Assembly (NCBI RefSeq): GCF_040712315.1
Contig: NC_134017.1
Location: 22,982,322 to 23,046,321 of the forward strand
From: Castanea sativa
Lineage: Eukaryota; Streptophyta; Magnoliopsida; Fagales; Fagaceae
Direction: 5' to 3'
Length of the DNA: 64,000 nt
Both the position numbers and the translations under genes were made by a program. The notes below the pieces were generated by a model. That model was not told where the DNA came from. It did not search any database and was given only the letters and a program-made list of their open reading frames with translations. Positions 35,956 to 63,081 of this stretch are shown piece after piece (the stretch's first letter is position 1; each line of letters opens with the position of its first letter).

Positions 35956-36790
35956 TTAGTGAAACTCACACAAAAAACCAGGAATTTCCTGAAGTTTGCG
36001 GCTGCTTAGGGGGTCTCTGTTGTACTCTGGCTGGACTAGTGGCATCTTGTTGGTGTTTTTATAAAGTAAATATGTCCCTAGGATGGTGTATGATGCAGCA
36101 AGAAACCTTGAAATGAAACTCTCTAGAGTTTTGAAGCATTACAACTGGTGTTGACCCCTTGCTAGATAAGATGCTCTAGCAGAAATACAATCCGAGTTAA
36201 CCATGTTACAGAAAAAGACCTTGGACAAACCAATTTGGCTTAAATCAATATCTGGAAATTTCTCAAAACTCGAAATGCAATTGAATCAAGAGGGCTAGAG
36301 TAAATTGGTATAGTACAATCTGGTTCTCTAAGGCAATCCCAACAACACTAGAGCTTATAATTTCGTTTGCCATGCTAAACAGATTATCTACAAGAGATAC
36401 GTTGATTCAGTGGGTTGCAAAGCTTGTATATTTTGCATAAGGCTTATCGAGAGTAGAAAACAATTGTTTTTTTAACACGCTTTTACCAAATGAATTTTCG
36501 GAAAAATTATAGACATTTTTCCTTCAAACCATATAACTAAAAACTACACATAACCGGTGCTTTCAATTTGCTTATTAGCTGAACTGGTAAAGTCTCTGAT
36601 GGTTGAAAAAATAATTTAGAGTTACATAAAAAACTAATTGCTAGTTTAATAATAAAGAGTTATCATTAAAAGCAAATTGGAATATAATAAGAGAGAAAGC
36701 AGAAGTTAAAACTTTCAATAAAATTAATTAAAAAAAGAAAGGGGCCTGGAGCCAACTTTTTGGGGCTTTCCCCAAGAAAAAAAAAATGGT
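35956..36790. other. Intergenic DNA upstream of SRP54, no gene
   Basis: Continues the sequence interrupted by the copia element at 27628. No frame with a recognisable motif. Confidence 0.4.
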
Positions 36791-36798
36791 CTCATATA

Positions 36799-36824
36799 TG
36801 GGCTGGGCTTTAGAAATCTGGGCC
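36799..36824 (+). promoter_or_regulatory. Three TGGGCY (site II) elements of the SRP54 promoter
   Basis: TGGGCT at 36799-36804 and 36804-36809, and TGGGCC at 36819-36824, about 190-215 bp before the ATG. TGGGCY boxes bind TCP factors and, together with telo-boxes, mark plant genes for growth-linked translation and secretion machinery. Confidence 0.55.
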
Positions 36825-36903
36825 ATTCCAAACCCATTAATAATTTCAGTTTCAGTATTATACTATAATATTAATTACTCACCACCACCAGTAACCACCA
36901 CCA

Positions 36904-36929
36904 CCTCCTCCTCCTCCTCCTCCTCCTCC
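36904..36929 (+). repeat. (CTC)n microsatellite in SRP54 5' region
   Basis: About nine CTC triplets after an ACC-rich stretch, likely in the 5' UTR. Pyrimidine-rich leaders are common in plant housekeeping genes. Confidence 0.9.
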
Positions 36930-36970
36930 ATTTCCTTCGATCGATCCCTCTTCCCCCCATAAAAGGAGAC

Positions 36971-36992
36971 CTAACCCTAACCCTAACCCTAA
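36971..36992 (+). promoter_or_regulatory. Telo-box repeat in the SRP54 leader
   Basis: Three tandem AACCCTAA-type telo-boxes lie 21-42 bp before the ATG. This is the plant telo-box of translation-related genes rather than an interstitial telomere, given its length and position. Confidence 0.6.
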
Positions 36993-37012
36993 TCTCCAAT
37001 CGTTGAGCAAAA

Positions 37013-54380
<17,368 letters not shown>

Positions 54381-55117
54381 AATTTTCCCAGAGATCTATC
54401 ATGACTTCCTGATCTCAGTTCTAACTGTGGCTGTAAGCATTGCTTTGTTGGACTGAAAGGCACACAGGTGTCTCTATGCAGGTTGATATGACTGACCGTT
54501 CTGCTTTGCCAAATATATTTATATTTTTATAGAAGGGTCACATGTAGTTTAATCTCAAGCATAGTGGGCATTTTGTTGTAATATGAAGAGTCAGCATTGA
54601 AATTTTCCTTGTATGTATTTACTTAAAAAGGTTAGTCACGGAATTGAAAAGAACTGAAATGAATATGAGGTGTTGTACTTGTATGGCAAATGATCTTTCC
54701 TTTCGTTGGTGTTTAAACAAAGAAAATAATGTTATTGCAGTTTTCCACAATGAAAAAGAGAACTCTCATTCCACTTCCATGTTTTCGTTCACATGATTCT
54801 TCGGAAAATCCTTGATAATAACTTTCGGCTGTACAATGGGCGTATCTCAGACTCCAGCAATACAGACCAAATTGATTAAGTACCATAATTTTTGGATTCT
54901 GTAGCTAAAATTACAGCAATTTATTACATTACATTACATTTGACACTAACCCAAGTAAAAACATGATCACAGCACAAGAAATGATCGCAAAAATTCCACC
55001 CAAGGTTGAAAGCCTCATTCAGTTGGAGAGAGAAAGAACGCCACACAGATTCGGCAATGGGGCAAAACCATAACAAATGCCCAAAGGTTTCATCAGAATC
55101 TGCCCAGCAAACCTTGT
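54381..55117. other. SRP54 3' UTR and downstream flank, no gene
   Basis: Probable 3' UTR up to roughly 54600-54740, then AT-rich DNA. No coding motif seen before the MULE. Confidence 0.5.
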
Positions 55118-55126
55118 TTGAATACA
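55118..55126. repeat. MULE target site duplication, left copy
   Basis: TTGAATACA; the right copy TTGAATATA at 61552-61560 matches at 8 of 9 positions. Nine bp is the Mutator standard. Confidence 0.85.
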
Positions 55127-55352
55127 GGCGAAAATCACATTTTTGTCCCTACATTTTCAGGCGATTCCCACTTTGGTCCCTAAATTTTATTTTTACCGCT
55201 TTTAGTCCCTATCCTAAAAATGCTTCCCGTTTTGGTCCCTGCCATTACATCAGAGATGGAAAATGCCCACGTGGCAAACGGCAGAATTAAAAAATATTAA
55301 AATAATGTCCACGTGTCACTGCAAGTTTCACGTGGCTTTCCTGCCCTTAGTT
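55127..55352 (+). repeat. MULE left terminal inverted repeat
   Basis: 226 bp matching 61324-61551 inverted, with shared words ATTTTCAGGCGATTCCCA, TTTGGTCCCTA and CCACGTGTCACT. It contains CACGTG at 55268, 55310 and 55329; a fourth lies at 55386 just inside. Probably acts as promoter of the GRF gene. Confidence 0.92.
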
Positions 55353-55529
55353 CCATTCCCACCTGTAGGAGGTCTTGTGGGCCCTCACGTGACTTCATAA
55401 TCATCTACTCATTTAAGGATCAACTTCTTGCCAAATTGAAATCCCTAAACCCCAAATTAAGCTCCTCGCCTCAAACTTAGCTCCTTGCTCACAACATAGC
55501 CCAAAAACATCTTCAACTCAACTGCTCTC

Positions 55530-56390
55530 ATGGAATCAAGCTCGATGTCATCGAGTGGAAGCCTGAGGAAAAGGGGCCCAATTCAATGCTTTTGCTCTAA
55601 GAAACCCATTTTGGTTGTTTCGTGGACACCTGAGAACCCTGGAAGAAGGTTCTACAGGTGTCCAAATTTTTGGGTAAGTTAGTATCTATCTCTCTAACTC
55701 TAACTTTGCATTTGGCTTTCTCTTTCTTGGTCATAGACCTAGTTTTCATATCAAGACTATTCTTGTTGCACATTTTTTTTTTCCAATAATACACGATCTC
55801 TCATTGTAAATTTTTTAAATTTCTATTGAGTTTTTGGGTGGGAGTGAAGTTTAGGTGAGAAAAAAAAAAGAGTGAGAAAGAGGAACTTTTTGTGGGGAGA
55901 GACAGGAGTCGACCCACTGTGAAGAGAGAGAGAGAGGTGTTTAGGCTTCTTTGATTGTAAAGATGTTATTTTCATGGAACATTTATAAGATTCTGTTCTT
56001 GGGTTTTTATTTTATAGCAATTTTCTTTAGTGGGTCTTTTTTAGTTTCAAAGATTTTAGTATTATGCTAATACAAGTGTTGGATTGGCTGTGACCAGATT
56101 TTGCTAATACTATTTGTTATTGTTTTTCATGATTTTGGTTAAAGATATAATGGGTTTCATCTGGCTCTTGGGTGTCAAACTAGATGCAAGTGTAAATTTT
56201 TTCAGTGTTGTGATCATGAAATATGCAAGCGTGGCAAGGTGCTGATTCCGGAGCAGAGGCAACAGATTTTAACCCTTAAAGTTGACATTGCAGGCTACAG
56301 GAAGAGAGAGAAGAGGCTGCTCATATGTTGGGGCTGTCTTTGGTGATAAGTTGGATGCTACTCTACTTGATGCTTCTTTTGGTTGGCTAA
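55530..56390 (+). pseudogene. GRF-type zinc-finger, membrane-anchored protein carried by the MULE
   Basis: Exon 1 at 55530-55673 (ATG...GTAAGT) encodes a short Ser-rich start and then the GRF signature CFCSKKPILVVSWTPENPGR, followed by FYRCPNFW. About 500 bp later a frame from near 56150 reads GCQTRCKCKFFQCCDHEICK and a basic coiled segment ending KREKRLLI. After a shift near 56320 the +1 frame gives MLGLSLVISWMLLYLMLLLV and stop TAA at 56388-56390, a membrane helix. The GRF fold binds zinc and often single-stranded nucleic acid. Splice phase between exon 1 and exon 2 does not close by one base, so the gene is damaged or uses another junction. Confidence 0.65.
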
Positions 56391-57131
56391 ATAGGTGGGG
56401 GGAAAATGGGTCATTAGGTGGCTAGTTATTAGTGGAAAAAAGGCCATAATTTTGGTGTATGTTGGTAGATTTTGGCAAAAATTTTGTGTTGGTATGTGTT
56501 GGCTTGAATTTGTGTTGGTATGTGTTGATATGTATTAGTGGGAAAATGCCTGAATTTTGATGTAATTCTTTCTGTAATCCGAGATTTTAACAATGGAACA
56601 TCACTTTTTAATTAATCTATGACTTGTATACCAATTTATTGCACACTAGTTTCCTACAACATACCACATAAGATAAACTAGTTTCCTCAACTAAATTTGA
56701 AGACATTAACTTCTTGACCAGACCACTTGGAAAAGCTTGCTCTTTTCTATTTTATATTTGAACCATATAAGGGTACCTGCACAATAGCCTTAAAAACACA
56801 ATAGCCTCCCAATGCCAGTCAAACAAATCTGGCTTCAACTACACAGTAATTAAGTATTCAACACAACTATACTAATGAACACAGAAACACAGCATCACCT
56901 GTAAATACTAATGATCACTAATTAACACCAATGACAGTTTTTGGTGTACCATAATAATTACAAAATATGGGACAAAGTCTACCCAGCACATTCATACAAA
57001 AAAAGGACTTGGTCAACCATTATATAAGTATACCAAAATGCTAATTGTCTTGTTAGTTACATAAACATATGAAGAGTGCTCTCAACATATAGCACACCAA
57101 AAAAATAGGTCTTGCTTTAGCTTGCTATCTT
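56391..57131. other. MULE interior between convergent genes
   Basis: AT-rich with TGTGTTGGTATGTGTTGG-type short repeats near 56480-56540. Likely 3' UTRs of both genes. No coding motif. Confidence 0.5.
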
Positions 57132-60100
57132 CTAGCATCTCATTGCTGTCATATACCTTGCTGCATTCCTCGTTGCATTCAAGGTCTCAGTGGTGACTGC
57201 ACTTCTCTTCCTCTGTCTTTTTGGTCTTGGATTGGACTGGTTATTAGTTGGGGGCAGAGGTGCACTTATGGTCACATCATCAATAGAGCTTGGTTGTGCC
57301 CTATGTACCGTTGGCTGAACATTGGAGCCTGGTTGTGCACTACCTACAGCTGGGCTGTTTGCATGACCATCCTTGGCTGCTTGCAAGCACAAGCATAATA
57401 ACAATTAATAATCTGCCAACTAAAAAACAAACAACACAGATATCTAAATCAAAGTAGTATATTTACCCGCCTAGTGGTCTACTGACTTAGGATGCACTCC
57501 TAAGCAGGGAGGAGTTCCCTCCTACTTCTCCATTGCAGCTCCTCCTATTGTGTCCTAATTTCCCAAATGACTTGCATTCTTTTGAGATGCCTAGACCTCT
57601 ATTTTTTTTTTTGACTTCTAGGTTCATTAGGCTCTAGTGCCCACTTCTTCTTAGGCCTGCTGGGAAGTCTCCTCTTGATAGAGGGCTGCACAGGTGATAG
57701 TCCACTAGGTCTCCACATATTCTGGCAATTGATGAGCTCTATAATGAGGTCATAGCAATCAATGTAGGTAGTCCTTTTGTAGCAAGCATTGACATACTTT
57801 TCAACATGGTATGCCAGTTATGTCCCACTTCCTATAGCTGCACTTCTTCTCTTCCAAGTCCACAGTGAAACTCTCCAACCCATTCTTCACTTTAAACTTG
57901 GTACGACCAGCCCAACATGCTAACCACTTGCTACATGCCAACTTCTCCTTGCATAGTCTCTTCCTTATCTTAGGACACAACTTAGATTCCACCTTCATAA
58001 TCATTTGTTTGTTTGCTTGAAATCTAGTCATCAGATATAGCCTAATACACTCGAGCTACAAGCACATAGAGAGAAAGGGAGAATTAATCATTCATGAATC
58101 ACACAGGTCTATGGATCATAATGCACATTTATGCATACTAAGTGATGACTACCCTGAGTAGATTGCCTACCATGGTGATTATAGGTTTGCTCCTAAACTT
58201 AACTATCCTGTTGTTGAAGCTTTCACACAACTGTGTCACTCTAGCCATCACTTTTGAACATGTGCCTAGCCTAGACAGTTGTTGAATGAGACTGCGGCCA
58301 TTTGAATGCATCTTCATCCACCTCCTTTAGCTCAATCATTGCCCTCTCATGTGCTTGCTAATAGGTGGTCTTGGCTGCTTTCCAAAAAAGGTCTCTAATA
58401 AGGACACTAGGATGATTCTTCCTCAAGTTATTGTATAAATGTCTGTAGTAGATCCTGTGCTTGTACTATGGCCAATTCTCAACAAAAGTGTTTACCAACC
58501 CTCGCAAAGCACAATCATTTAATTTAGCAAGCAATGAAGCTACCATCAACCACAATTAATTTAGCAAGCAATAAATTAAGAACACCCATTAACCACAATT
58601 AATTCAGCAAGCAATAAATCTACCATCAAACCTTCTGTTGATCAGATATGAACACCCATCTATCGCCATTTCCTATGTCAGCAAGCAATAAATTAAGAAA
58701 CCAGGTCCAAGAGTCCTTGGTTTTAGTCTCGACTACTGCATATGCGAAGGGAAGTATTCATCATTAGGATCTCTGCCAATAGCACACATCAGCTGACAAC
58801 CTGTCTTGGTCTTCAGATGGCATGCATCTAGACCAATGATTGGCCTAAGCCCTGCCAAGAAGCCCTTCTCGCAACCATCCATGCAGATGTAGATTCTTTC
58901 AAAATATGGCAGCCCAGTTGCCAAGGAATGCTCAGCTACCAAATCGCCATCATTATAAGTATGTAACTTCATTAAACTGTGCTCCCAAGACTGCACCTTC
59001 TTAACTCATCACAGTACTCCCACAGCTAGTTGAACTATGCAGTGTAGGCCCCATCAACAACATCTTGAGCTTTCTCTCTACCCCTACATGCCTTGCTTGC
59101 ACTTATGTCAATCACATACTTCTTATGCATAGCATCCTAAATGTCCTTGAGCTTTATGTCAAGTTGTCTCCTAACCCTCTCCACTAACTTCTTCCCAATG
59201 TATGATGTTGTGCACCTTGGATTTCTATAACTTTTGCTGCATGTGTGTTCCATGTTCAGTGTTTTCAATCTAAAACTCTTCTCTCTTGGCACCTTTGTAG
59301 GTAGGCAACAAACTTGCACCCTAGTCAGCATCGAGCTCTCACTCTCACCAAGTCATTTTTCACAAATTTTATACCCCTTCCACCATGAACTGCATCATTA
59401 GTTATAGCATCTTTAAATTGTTTAGGTGAGATGAACAACTCTGGCTATTGGCCTAAAGATTGGGTATCTGCTCCTCCTAATAGAATTGTCAACCTGAGCA
59501 ATAGGGATGTCATCATCACTTGAATCATCACCATGCTTACTGCTTAATGATGATTTGTCAAGGCTAAGCAGCTCCTCACTATCATAGTTATAATTCATGA
59601 CACCACTACCCATTTATCCTAGTTCAACATCATCTTCTTCAGATTGATTGTCCCAACTATCAATACTATCTTCACTAATGTTCATTGGTTGCATTTCTGG
59701 CTCTTCTTCTAAGCCACTCCCCTCAGCCTCACTACTCTCCTCAATTTGGTCATCAACAACTGGTGATTTGCTAGCCCTTCTAGCACAAACCTACTCAGCA
59801 TCTACTCGATATGGCTCACCATGTCAACATTAGTACTTTCAGCATTATCATGGCCTCCAAGTTGTGAAAAATCAGGTTTGTACTCTTCATCATCATCATC
59901 ATTATCATTTTTATACTCAGCATACTCATAATTGTGATCACTCTGAAGCTCACTGTCACTGGTAACACAACAAACCCCATCTTCATTTTGTTGATCACCA
60001 ACAAAAACCTCTAAGGCCTTAGCATCTACACCTTCTAGTTCACTACCAGGTTGTCTAGCAGCTAAGGGCTTAAAATCCTCCACTGGTAACTCAAGTGGTT

Positions 60101-60410
60101 CATGAACTAGATGCTCTACAAAGACATGAATCTCCCCATATCCCTTCACCAAGTCAGTCATGAATACAACAGCATCATCATCAACCACCTGATGGAAATT
60201 TGCTTGCTTTGGGTTCACACCAAGCATTTTAAACCAGAGCTTATCCACTGCAGTGTACCAAAACTCCCTACAGATACTCTCAATCTCTACTTTTGACCAC
60301 TTATCTAGGTCACAATTATCTACTATATCAACTGTCCCTCCCACATACACTTGAGGGTCCCACGGGAAATGCCCACCATGGTGGACATGCAGAGTAAAAA
60401 ATTCATCCAT
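57132..60410 (-). pseudogene. MULE transposase (MURA type), decayed
   Basis: Read on the minus strand with frameshifts and stops. PB1-like N-terminus (60410-59802); acidic linker; Mu DNA-binding domain end (FRLKTLNMEHTCSKSYRNPR, YIGKKLVERVRRQ at 59331-59137); transposase core (YFERIYICMDGCEKGFLAGL, then IIGLDACHLK with the first catalytic Asp, 58996-58733, continuing DSWTWFLNLL and RWVFISDQQK). The second half has HRIYYRHLYNNLRK and WKAAKTTY. The SWIM zinc finger starts CSYRKWDITGIPC near 57801-57850, but its C-x-H half is deleted before KYVNACY-like sequence. The tail is basic (RRLPSRPKKKWALEPNEPR; PRPKRQRKRS, ending 57132). Confidence 0.88.
59802..60410 (-). CDS. PB1-like N-terminal domain of the MULE transposase
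   Basis: The one long intact piece (202 codons): MDEFFTLHVHHGGHFPWDP, YVGGTVDIVDNCDLDKWSKV, EIESICREFWYTAVDKLWFK and a run of Asp in DNDDDDEEYKPD. It is the PB1-like module that opens many plant MULE proteins. It stops at about 59802 where the linker should continue to the DNA-binding domain. Confidence 0.8.
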   Translation of the reverse strand: MDEFFTLHVHHGGHFPWDPQVYVGGTVDIVDNCDLDKWSKVEIESICREFWYTAVDKLWFKMLGVNPKQANFHQVVDDDAVVFMTDLVKGYGEIHVFVEHLVHEPLELPVEDFKPLAARQPGSELEGVDAKALEVFVGDQQNEDGVCCVTSDSELQSDHNYEYAEYKNDNDDDDEEYKPDFSQLGGHDNAESTNVDMVSHIE

Positions 60411-61323
60411 CCTACATGCAAGTCACGAAAAGAAAATAGAATGAAAACAAATATCCACTTTTTGAAATTAATAATACTTCGTTAGGCTAGTAAACTAATA
60501 AACAAATAAAAAAAAATATACAATACAGACAAAAGGAACACATGGACCCAACCACTTCTCGAAAAGCAAGACACAATACAGACAAACACAACTAATACCA
60601 GCAAACATATTCCATAGTTTATCACATTCAATAGTAAAACAATAGTAAAACACAATACAGACAATCAATGCAAATACCAACACAAAGATTTCATGCTTTA
60701 TCAAAGTCAATATAGTGGCCCCTAATAAACAATAGTGACACACAATATAGACAAACAATGCAAATACCAACAAAAATATTTCACTGTTTATCACAGTCAA
60801 TATTGTGGCCCTTGATATAAAAAAAAAGTAAAACAAACAAAGCCACAAATACCAAAAACTATAAACAAAAGTAACACACAACAGCCAAACAATGCAAATC
60901 CTAAAAATATTCCACTATCACAGCCAATATTATGTCCACTACAAAATCTATAAAGGGGGAGAAAGAGAGAGAGAGAGTGTGTGAGACACAACGAGAGAGA
61001 GAGAGAGAGAGAGAACCCAGTGCCTTAGACTGAAATTCTAGAGCAAGAACAAAACACAACATCTCAAAATTCCCTAATTCTCAAAACCCAAAAGCTAAGA
61101 TTGAGACCCAGATCGATTACCCAGCACTTAAAAATAGCATTCATAAGAGAGAGAGAGAGAGATAGTACCTTCGCAATCTTCCTTTCACAAACACGTAGTT
61201 GCTTCGAGATGGGAACCGAAGCTACAATCACTCTGAAGCTATCTAGGTAAGAGATTAGGGATTGTGCTTGCTGATTTGGGGTTTTTTGGTTTAGAAAGAA
61301 TTTCACTTGAGGGCCACGTGACT
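60411..61323 (-). other. MULE transposase promoter/5' leader side
   Basis: Repeated AACAATAGTAAAACACAATACAGACAA-like words (60590-60900) form a degenerate direct repeat of about 100 bp. (GA)n tracts lie at 60961-60977, 60992-61015 and 61148-61162. Short hydrophobic minus-strand frames here follow the repeat and are not convincing genes. Confidence 0.5.
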
Positions 61324-61551
61324 AACTAAGGGTGGGAAAGTCACGTGGAGCTTGTAGTGACACGTGGACATTATTTTAATATTTTTTTAATTCTATCATT
61401 TGCCACGTGTGCATTTTCCATTTCTGATGTAACAGCAGGGACCAAAATGAGAAGCACTTTTCAGGATAGAAACTAAAAGTAGTCAAAATAAAATCTAGGG
61501 ACCAAAGTGGGAATCGCCTGAAAATGTAGGGACGAAAATGTGATTTCTACC
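61324..61551 (-). repeat. MULE right terminal inverted repeat
   Basis: 228 bp, inverted partner of 55127-55352. CACGTG boxes at 61342, 61361 and 61404, with a fourth at 61315 just inside. Probably acts as promoter of the transposase. Confidence 0.92.
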
Positions 61552-62440
61552 TTGAATATATTCACATGTACAAAAAGTTGAAGCATTTTCATCTTTTCTT
61601 ACAAAGGAAAAAGAATGCGCTCACAAAAGCAGGCAAGACAAATCACACTATCGTTCCAAGGGAACTAGCTTTAGGTAGCAAACAAATTTCAAAAAGGAAA
61701 GGGTTTGGCTCCACTCATTTTCTCTCTCACATTCTCTCTTGAAAAAGTGGCTATTCTCTTTTTCTCTTTCTACCTTTAGATTTTTTATTCTTTTTTGAAA
61801 TTCTACTTTAGGTTGATAAATCATTGTGATTTTTAAAACTTTATTTTGGGTTCATACGTTTTGGTGTATTATTTTTTTAGTTTCATATCACAAGTAGTAT
61901 TTCTCTCTCTTATAGTTTTGGTTTGATTTTTGTTTGAGTCAATACTTATTTATTTTGGAAGTAAGAATTTGAATTTATATCAAAACACAGTCATGGCAAT
62001 GCTAATTATAGATTAGAATGTAATCCACTTTGGTCTATATCAGTCCAATTCAGTTGATTTGGCCCACCTCGGTCCAATTCGGTCTACTGTAGTCCACTTC
62101 GGTCCACCTAATGAATTTGGTCCATTCAGTCCACTTGGGTCTATTTTGTCTAGTTCAGTCCATTCAGTTCAGTCCAATTTCGGTCTACTTCAATCCATTT
62201 CGGTCCAATTCAGTTTATTTTGGTACATTGGGTCCAATTCAGCCTAATGCAGTTCACTCGGTCTAATTCAATCCATTGACTCCATTCAGTCCACTTTTGT
62301 CTATGCAGTCCAATGTGGTCCATTCGGTTCATTTGGTCCACATTGGTCTATTTGGTCCATTTCGCTCCACTTCGATCCATTTGGTCTATTTCTATCCATT
62401 TTGGTTCAATTCGGTGTACTTACTTAAGAATTAAAAAAGA
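61552..62440 (+). repeat. Segmental duplicate, copy 1 (interrupted by the MULE)
   Basis: From the MULE junction on, ATTCACATGTACAAAAAGTTGAAGC and following ~880 bp match 63105-64000 with scattered changes and small indels. The left continuation of this copy is TGCCCAGCAAACC just before 55118. Confidence 0.85.
62041..62425. repeat. Degenerate GGTCCA decamer ladder, copy 1
   Basis: The hexamer GGTCCA and variants (AGTCCA, GGTCTA) recurs mostly every 9-11 bp, for example near 62061, 62071, 62081, 62091 and 62101. The spacer is typically (C/A)TTC or ATTC. Non-coding satellite-like DNA. Confidence 0.8.
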
Positions 62441-62936
62441 AAAGTTTAGAGTGAGAGTACTATCAATTATTTTAATAATATCAATTATATTTATATTATA
62501 AGTTTTGGTTATCATAATAATCTCTTTAAAAGAATGAGAATTCGAATAATAACTTTGAAACTTAAAAATTTTATTTCTACCAAAAGAAATTAGGAAAATA
62601 AAATGAATAATAAAAATAGTAAGAAGAACAGTTTTTGGTTTTAATGAAATTTCTTTATTTAACTGTGTAACAAGGTGGATAAAAGTTGTTTTTTTAACTT
62701 ATTCCTAGAATTGATGTAAAAAAGACTATAAGGAAATGTTTAGAGAAGAGTGCATATAGTATGCCTCTCTTGAATACAGTGAATGTACTTCCATAATCCA
62801 ACATTCTCAACGTAATGATTATATGGGTGGTCTGCTTCTACTTTAGAAGCAAATGCTAATGCCAAAAGCAAAATACACACATATTATACATGCACACGTC
62901 ACTAGATAACCAAACATAAACATAAACATGAACATA

Positions 62937-62967
<31 letters not shown>

Positions 62968-63081
62968 TAGTGATCCTTTTGGTTCGTTCAATCTCTTTTT
63001 GGTATGGGTTTTGATTAGATGTTTTTTTTTTCTCTTTCGTTTAAATTTTATGGTTTAATATCAATTTTATTTCCTCTTCTT
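62441..63081. other. AT-rich spacer between duplicated segments
   Basis: No gene. Contains a TA array at 62933-62959 and T-runs. Confidence 0.5.

Larger units (their letters stand above)
55127..61551. mobile_element. Mutator-like element (MULE) with two convergent genes
   Basis: 6.4-kb DNA transposon. Terminal inverted repeats of about 226-228 bp, ends GGCGAAAATCACAT and (reverse complement) GGTAGAAATCACAT, and a 9-bp target duplication. It carries a decayed MURA-type transposase on the minus strand and a GRF-zinc-finger gene on the plus strand, each reading inward from its TIR. Several frameshifts make it non-autonomous. Confidence 0.93.

Noticed and set aside
36971..36992. Interstitial telomere repeat
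   Set aside because: Only about three repeats, placed just before an ATG with TGGGCY boxes nearby; fits a promoter telo-box better.
60482..60991. Cys/Phe/Val-rich membrane-like proteins on the minus strand
   Set aside because: They follow a degenerate ~100-bp direct repeat in the MULE leader; overlapping frames repeat the same words.
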